Assembly (NCBI GenBank): GCA_030153805.1
Contig: JASKLG010000011.1
Location: 1-34,322, forward strand
Length of the DNA stretch: 34,322 nucleotides
Origin: Bacillota bacterium
GTDB taxonomy: Bacteria; Bacillota; DTU030; DUMP01
Direction: 5' to 3'
Part shown: one piece after another, positions 29,188-34,322 of the stretch
How positions within the stretch are numbered: the stretch's first letter is position 1
How the letters are laid out: each line of letters begins with the position of its first letter
Notes under the pieces: model-generated
Told to the model about the DNA's origin: nothing
Seen by the model: the letters and a program-made list of their open reading frames with translations, nothing else
The model's database searches: none
Program-made: the position numbers and the translations under genes

Positions 29188-30462
29188 ATGGCTCATCTTC
29201 TGAACCGCACTCATCATAAGGGGTACCTCTGGGCGTACGCCATGCCCGCCGCTGCCATTATGCTAACCATTTCTATGGTACGGCATCCCGACGTGGCCTT
29301 CAAAGCCGCCGTGCACGGGCTAAGAGTCTGGTTCGAAATCGTCTTTCCCGCTCTTTTGCCCTTTTTCGTTTTCTCAGAAATACTCATGGGTCTGGGTGTA
29401 GTTCATGCAATGGGCGTGCTTCTGGAACCGTTCATGCGCCCTCTCTTTAACGTACCGGGGGCCGGGTCTTTTGTCATGGCCATGGGTCTGGCCTCCGGTT
29501 ACCCCATCGGCGCCATCCTCACCGCCAAACTGCGCAAACAAAATTTATGTACCCGCGTTGAAGCAGAACGTTTGTACTCCTTCTGCAACACTGCCGACCC
29601 TCTTTTCATGATAGGGGCCGTAGCGGTAGGCATGTTCGGCATCGTTGAGCTGGGAGTCGTCATATCCCTTTCCCACTATATCAGCGCCCTTCTGGTCGGC
29701 TTAGTCCTGCGCTTTTATGCCGCCGGGGAGCGCGAACGCGCAATTCAAGATACCGGACGGGGCAACGTGCTCCTGCGCGCACTTAAAGCCCTTTACCGTG
29801 CGCGGGTGGAGGATGGCCGTCCGTTCGGCCAGCTCCTCGGCGATGCTATTCGTCAATCGGTCAGTACCCTGGGCGTTATCGCCGGGTTTATTATGCTCTT
29901 TTCCGTGATTATTCAAATCGCCACTACGGCAGGATTCACCGCCTGGCTCTCCGGCGCTGTCGGGTACATCCTACGCCTTTTCGGGCTGGACCCCAACCTT
30001 GCACCTGCGCTGGTCAGCGGTCTCTTCGAGACCACCATCGGCAGCGATCTCGCCGCCAAGGCCACCGATGCCGGCGGCAAGGTCGTTCCCTTGGTGCAAC
30101 GCACCGTCGTTACCGCCGCCATCATAGCCTGGAGCGGGCTTTCCGTCCACTTCCAGGTAGCCGCCATGGTAAACGACACAGACCTACGCCTTACGCCCTA
30201 CATATTAGCTAGGGCACTGCATGCCGTTTTGGCCGGGATCGTCGCCTACCTCCTCATGCCCCATGTGATGCAGGCGAGCAGCCCCTTAGTTCTTCCCGTC
30301 TTTGCGCCTGGGGCAAAGGTAGACCCGGCCGCCATCTGGCGCTGGCGAATGGTACACCTTGGACTTTACCCTCTTCTCCTTCTCTTCCTGCTCGGCTTCC
30401 TAAACGGGCTCCTGGTCACGCTGCGCCGGGCACATCTTGTGTCTTTCTTTTTCCGCCGCTAG
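29188..30462 (+). CDS. ylbJ: Sporulation integral membrane protein YlbJ (nucleoside-recognition/Gate-type domains)
   Basis: Start refined to ATG 29188 (GAAGGAGG upstream); multi-TM protein, VWFEIVFPALLPFFVFSEILMGLGVVH, GLASGYPIGA. Confidence 0.9.
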   Translation: MAHLLNRTHHKGYLWAYAMPAAAIMLTISMVRHPDVAFKAAVHGLRVWFEIVFPALLPFFVFSEILMGLGVVHAMGVLLEPFMRPLFNVPGAGSFVMAMGLASGYPIGAILTAKLRKQNLCTRVEAERLYSFCNTADPLFMIGAVAVGMFGIVELGVVISLSHYISALLVGLVLRFYAAGERERAIQDTGRGNVLLRALKALYRARVEDGRPFGQLLGDAIRQSVSTLGVIAGFIMLFSVIIQIATTAGFTAWLSGAVGYILRLFGLDPNLAPALVSGLFETTIGSDLAAKATDAGGKVVPLVQRTVVTAAIIAWSGLSVHFQVAAMVNDTDLRLTPYILARALHAVLAGIVAYLLMPHVMQASSPLVLPVFAPGAKVDPAAIWRWRMVHLGLYPLLLLFLLGFLNGLLVTLRRAHLVSFFFRR

Positions 30463-30909
30463 CTAATCCTTGGGTTTCAACGCCTCACGCCCGTGACGGA
30501 TGCTGGTTAAAGCTTGAGTGAGGTACTCTTCCAGGCGGCTTAAGACTCCCTCCGCATATTCGTTTGCCCCAGCCCGAATCTCTCGGGCTATTTTCTGTGC
30601 TTCGGCCGTAAGTTCCTGGGCCTTCGCCTGGGCCTGCTTGATAATCTCGTGCTCCTCCACCAGCTTTTGAGCATAGGCCTGGCTCTGTTCGGTAAGTTTG
30701 CGGGCCTCTTCCTCGGCCTCTTTTAGGTAACGCTGGCGTTCTTTTACCAGCCAGCGCGCCTGCCGGATTTCCTCCGGCAAGCTGTGGCGGAGCTGCTCAA
30801 TTAGCTCGATTACCTCATCTTCGCCGAGCAGGATTTTTCCGGTAAGCGGAATGCGCGGCGCCTGTTCGATGAGGGCCTCCAACTGGTCGAGTTGATCAAA
30901 AACATCCAC
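30463..30909 (-). CDS. Conserved coiled-coil protein of unknown function (often annotated ATPase / V-ATPase E-like)
   Basis: 148 aa; long charged coiled coil between ylbJ and coaD; abuts the ylbJ stop. Confidence 0.75.
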   Translation of the reverse strand: MDVFDQLDQLEALIEQAPRIPLTGKILLGEDEVIELIEQLRHSLPEEIRQARWLVKERQRYLKEAEEEARKLTEQSQAYAQKLVEEHEIIKQAQAKAQELTAEAQKIAREIRAGANEYAEGVLSRLEEYLTQALTSIRHGREALKPKD

Positions 30910-30924
30910 CTGCTTCCCCTCCCC

Positions 30925-31413
30925 TTATTTCGAACCGACCCTATACTTCTCCCTAAGCTTTGCTTCCACTATCTCCGGCACCATGCCCCGGATGCACCCA
31001 CCGTAACTGGCTACTTCCTTAACAATGCTGGAACTCAAAAAGCTGTACTCGGAACTCGTCATCATAAAGAGCGTTTCGATTCCGTCATCCAGTTTCTTAG
31101 TAGTAAGGGTCATCTGAAATTCGTAATCGAAATCCGAAATGGCCCTCAGCCCGCGAACGACAATATTTGCTCCCCGCCGGCGCACGTATCGGACCAGAAG
31201 TCCATCGAAACTGTCTACTTCTACATTCGGCAGATCGGCCGTAACAGCGCGCAGCATTTCCACGCGCTCTTCCGTAGTAAATAGAGGTTTCTTACTGGCC
31301 TGGCGTCCCACTGCCACAATCACGCGATCGAAAATACGGGCAGCACGGCTGATAATGTCCAGGTGGCCGTTAGTAACAGGATCAAAGCTCCCCGGATAGA
31401 TGGCTATAGGCAT
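30925..31413 (-). CDS. coaD: Phosphopantetheine adenylyltransferase
   Basis: 162 aa; [31 protein letters not shown]. Confidence 0.98.
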   Translation of the reverse strand: MPIAIYPGSFDPVTNGHLDIISRAARIFDRVIVAVGRQASKKPLFTTEERVEMLRAVTADLPNVEVDSFDGLLVRYVRRRGANIVVRGLRAISDFDYEFQMTLTTKKLDDGIETLFMMTSSEYSFLSSSIVKEVASYGGCIRGMVPEIVEAKLREKYRVGSK

Positions 31414-31440
31414 GAGAATCTTCCTTTCGTATAGGTCAGC

Positions 31441-31995
31441 CTAAAGAGTGTTCAGACGGTAAAAACTAAGCACCGTATCTCCGTAGCGCTCGGACCGCAC
31501 GCAAACCATTGCCCCCGCACGCTCAGGCACCTCCTCATCCCGAGCATGTTCAAGCGCTAGAATTCCATCTAAGGCCATAACGGCCGGCGTGATCTTTTCC
31601 AGCAGGGCCTCAGCAAAATTCCGCCGGTAAGGAGGATCGGCAAAGATAAGGTCGTACGGCCCGTAAGGGTAAACACCGCGCTCCAAAAAGGCAAGAGCAT
31701 CGCACTTAATTACCCGGGCCTCGGCGTTAAAACGGCACTGGTTTAAGTTGGCGCGGATGGCTGCCAAGCTGGCCGGGTGGTTGTCGACAAAAACAGCCCA
31801 GCTGGCACCGCGGCTTAAGGCCTCAATTCCCAAAGCACCGGTCCCGGCAAAGAGGTCTAGAACGCGTGCTCCCGGTATTCGTTCTTGAAGAATATTGAAG
31901 AGGGCTTCTTTAACCCGATCGGCGGTCGGGCGTACCCGTAGCCCGGCGGGGCAAAGAAGCCTGCGCCCACGCTCTCTCCCGGCAATAACGCGCAC
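31441..31995 (-). CDS. rsmD: 16S rRNA (guanine966-N2)-methyltransferase
   Basis: 184 aa; MRVIAGRERGRRL, VLDLFAGTGALGIEALSRGA, FADPPY. Confidence 0.97.
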   Translation of the reverse strand: MRVIAGRERGRRLLCPAGLRVRPTADRVKEALFNILQERIPGARVLDLFAGTGALGIEALSRGASWAVFVDNHPASLAAIRANLNQCRFNAEARVIKCDALAFLERGVYPYGPYDLIFADPPYRRNFAEALLEKITPAVMALDGILALEHARDEEVPERAGAMVCVRSERYGDTVLSFYRLNTL

Positions 31996-32104
31996 TTTCC
32001 CACTTCCTGTTGGGAAATCCTCTCGTTACGCGGCCATACGTAAATTGCCGCGCTTTCTTTATTTTACCACATGGCTGCCAGGAAAACTACGGTTCGAACA
32101 AACC

Positions 32105-32154
32105 AAACGGGGGTGCGCTGGAGCCCGGCTGGGTGCTCCACCGCTCCCCCGTTT
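32105..32154 (-). terminator. Long hairpin downstream of the CoA-transferase operon
   Basis: AAACGGGGG...TGGAGC-loop-GCTCCA...CCCCCGTTT then GGTTTGTT on the minus strand. Confidence 0.7.
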
Positions 32155-32165
32155 GAAGTGTAAGC

Positions 32166-32828
32166 CTAGAGGCGCATCTCCGGTACCGGCCCTTTAACGA
32201 TAAGATCGGCCTCGGTTGCCGCCTTCACCTGGTCCACCGAAACCCCCGGTGCCACTTCTTTAAGAACCAGTCCCTCGGGCGTAACCTCCATCACGGCAAG
32301 TTCAGTTATAATCAGGTCGACCGCCTTTGTTGCCGAGAGGGGCAGAGTGCACTTTTTGAGGATCTTAGAACGGCCTTTCTTGTCCGTATGCTGCAGGGTG
32401 CAAATGACCCGTTTAGCTCCCACCAGAAGGTCCATGGCTCCGCCCATGCCCGGAGACCATTTGCCCGGAGCCAGGGGCAGAGCCCAGTTGGCAATGTTGC
32501 CCTCCTGGTCTACTTCCAGCGCACCAAGGATGGTGGCATCCACATGACCGCCGCGGATGATGGCGAAAGACGTAGCCAGGTCGAAAGTGGAGCCGCCGGG
32601 CAGGATGCGGGTGGGCTGGCAGGCAGCGTCGGCAACATATGGATCTTCTTCGCCCAAGCGGGTTACAGTCTCAAAATTCAAGATGCCGTTTTCGGCCTGA
32701 AGGATAACCTCCACCCCTTCCGGAATGTAGGCCGCTGCCAGAACGGGGATGCCGAACCCCAGATTCACCACATAGCCGTCCTTGAATTCTTGAGCCGCCC
32801 GCCGGGCAATGAGTTCGCGCGCATCCAT
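32166..32828 (-). CDS. CoA-transferase subunit B (3-oxoacid/acetate CoA-transferase family)
   Basis: 220 aa; catalytic Glu context LQAENGILNFE; adjacent subunit A. Confidence 0.92.
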   Translation of the reverse strand: MDARELIARRAAQEFKDGYVVNLGFGIPVLAAAYIPEGVEVILQAENGILNFETVTRLGEEDPYVADAACQPTRILPGGSTFDLATSFAIIRGGHVDATILGALEVDQEGNIANWALPLAPGKWSPGMGGAMDLLVGAKRVICTLQHTDKKGRSKILKKCTLPLSATKAVDLIITELAVMEVTPEGLVLKEVAPGVSVDQVKAATEADLIVKGPVPEMRL

Positions 32829-32842
32829 CTTCTCTTCCCCCT

Positions 32843-33559
32843 TTACGCCAGCTTCTTGTTCTTAATCCAGAGCTCGCGGAAGATCTCCCGCGTTTTTTCT
32901 TCGCCGTAGCCTTTGACTACTGCATCCACCAAGATGCCCGGCGTTCCTACCCGATCGGGCTCAATCTCGCCCGGTTCTACCACATAGTCGACTTCGGCGA
33001 TCACGTAGTCCGCCGCCAGGGCCATGACGGGGTTGGAGTTGGGGGTACCGCGGTAGAGGATGTTGCCCATTTTATCGGCTTTGTAGCCGCGGATGATGGC
33101 CACATCGGCCCTAAGCGCCGTCTCAACCAGGTACACCTTTCCATCAATGGTAACCTTTTGCTTTCCCTCTTCCATCAGCGTGCCTACCCCAGTCGGGGTA
33201 AGGATGCCGCCCAGGCCGGCGCCGCCGGCGCGGATCTTCTCAATTATCGTGCCCTGGGGGTAAAATTCCACTTCCAGTTCGCCGTTCTTGTACTGTTCTA
33301 CTGCTGCCGGGCAGGTGCCGATGTGCGAACCGATGTATTTTTTCACTTGGTGGTTTTCAATGAGTTTCCCGATCCCGAACCCGCCGCCAGGGTAGGCGTT
33401 CACGGCTGTAATCAAGGTGAGGTCCTTTACGCCGAGTTCCACCAAGCGGTCGATAGCTGCCAGCGGGGCGTTCATGCCCAGAAAGCCGCCAATCATGATG
33501 GTCATGCCGTCCTTGATGTGGCTCAAGGCTGCGTCGAGAGAAACCTCTTTCGACTTCAT
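32843..33559 (-). CDS. CoA-transferase subunit A (3-oxoacid/acetate CoA-transferase family)
   Basis: Start refined to ATG 33559 (AAGGAG upstream; MKSKEVSLDAALSHIKDGMTIMIGGFLG); GGAGLGGILTPTGVGT. Confidence 0.92.
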   Translation of the reverse strand: MKSKEVSLDAALSHIKDGMTIMIGGFLGMNAPLAAIDRLVELGVKDLTLITAVNAYPGGGFGIGKLIENHQVKKYIGSHIGTCPAAVEQYKNGELEVEFYPQGTIIEKIRAGGAGLGGILTPTGVGTLMEEGKQKVTIDGKVYLVETALRADVAIIRGYKADKMGNILYRGTPNSNPVMALAADYVIAEVDYVVEPGEIEPDRVGTPGILVDAVVKGYGEEKTREIFRELWIKNKKLA

Positions 33560-33617
33560 CGTGTCCACTCCTTTCTGAAGTTTGGCTCCGGAGTAATTTG
33601 CACAGCAGAGAAAAGAA

Positions 33618-34322
33618 CTACTTTTGGGCACCAAGAGCTGCAATGAGGGCCGGAATCACCTCGCGGACGTCCCCAACAATCCCGTAAGTGGCGAAGTTAA
33701 AGATCGGAGCACTCGGGTCCTTGTTGATGGCCACCACGACTTTGGCCTTCTCCATGCCCACGGTGTGCTGGACCGCCCCCGAGATGCCGCAGGCAATGTA
33801 AAGCTTGGGCGCTATAGTTTTGCCGCTTTGACCGATCTGGTAGGCGGCATCGATCCAGCCTTCATCCACCGGCGGCCTCGTTGCCCCCACTACCCCGCCG
33901 AGGGCCCGGGCCAGCTGATAAAGAAGGTTGAAGTTTTCCTTAGAGCCCATGCCGCGGCCGCCGGCCACAACCACATCCGCTTCTTCCAGCTTGGAGGCCT
34001 CTTCGACCTCGGCAATCACTTCCCGAACGCGCGTCACCAAATCGGCCTGGTCTAAATGCACCGGCACTACCTCCACACGTCCTTCCCGCCCGGCATCTTT
34101 CTCCGGTGCCGGAAAGACATGCGGCCGCACCGTGGCCATTTGCGGCCGGTGCCGGGGAATCACGATGTCGACCATCACGTTATCCCCGTAAGAAGGCTTC
34201 GTCTGAATGAGCAGGCCGTCTTTGTCGAAGCTTAGGTCGAGGCAGTCGGCGGTAAGACCCGTCCTGAGGCGCGCTGCAAGCCGGGGCGCCAGGTCCCGGC
34301 CCTGGCTGGTAGCTCCGAAGAG
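33618..34322 (-). CDS. etfA: Electron transfer flavoprotein alpha subunit, truncated by the window edge
   Basis: Frame stays open to the edge: LFGATSQGRDLAPRLAARLRTGLTADCLDL...; C-terminal FAD domain GGRGMGSKENF, YIACGISGAVQHTVGM, INKDPSAPIFNFATYGIVGD. Confidence 0.96.
   Translation of the reverse strand, partial: LFGATSQGRDLAPRLAARLRTGLTADCLDLSFDKDGLLIQTKPSYGDNVMVDIVIPRHRPQMATVRPHVFPAPEKDAGREGRVEVVPVHLDQADLVTRVREVIAEVEEASKLEEADVVVAGGRGMGSKENFNLLYQLARALGGVVGATRPPVDEGWIDAAYQIGQSGKTIAPKLYIACGISGAVQHTVGMEKAKVVVAINKDPSAPIFNFATYGIVGDVREVIPALIAALGAQK

Overview
The window is a chromosomal segment from a Gram-positive, endospore-forming, high-GC Firmicute. I infer a Moorella/Desulfotomaculum-like clostridium from gene content, but this is not proven. 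Almost all of it is densely packed, mostly minus-strand, conserved genes. In genome order: a split NHEJ operon (Ku, stand-alone ATP-dependent ligase, stand-alone LigD-type polymerase truncated by the left edge), divergent from a comM/yifB AAA+ gene and a nitrilase-family gene; a short orphan stalk-domain remnant; then, reading on the minus strand, etfA (partial), a two-subunit CoA-transferase, rsmD, coaD, a coiled-coil protein, a ylbK-like patatin (divergent from ylbJ), pta, ackA, yceD/DUF177, rpmF, fapR, plsX, fabH, fabK, fabD, fabG, acpP, fabF, rnc, spoVS, smc, ftsY, ylxM, ffh, rpsP, khpA, ylqD, rimM, trmD, rplS, lepB, rbgA, rnhB, yraN. I found no CRISPR array, tRNA, rRNA, intact transposon, prophage or toxin-antitoxin module, and no clearly new multi-gene system. 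The observations most worth a second look are regulatory. Sporulation or stationary-phase type promoter motifs occur at genes where they make biological sense (sigma-H-like at spoVS, comM and pta; sigma-G-like at ku; sigma-E-like at ylbJ). The 115-bp ku/comM divergent region appears to carry two of these. A spoVS cassette with its own promoter-like motif and terminator sits between rnc and smc. There are structured leaders before pta and rplS, and a 9-bp inverted repeat overlaps the fapR promoter. All promoter calls are by-eye motif matches and need experimental or comparative testing.
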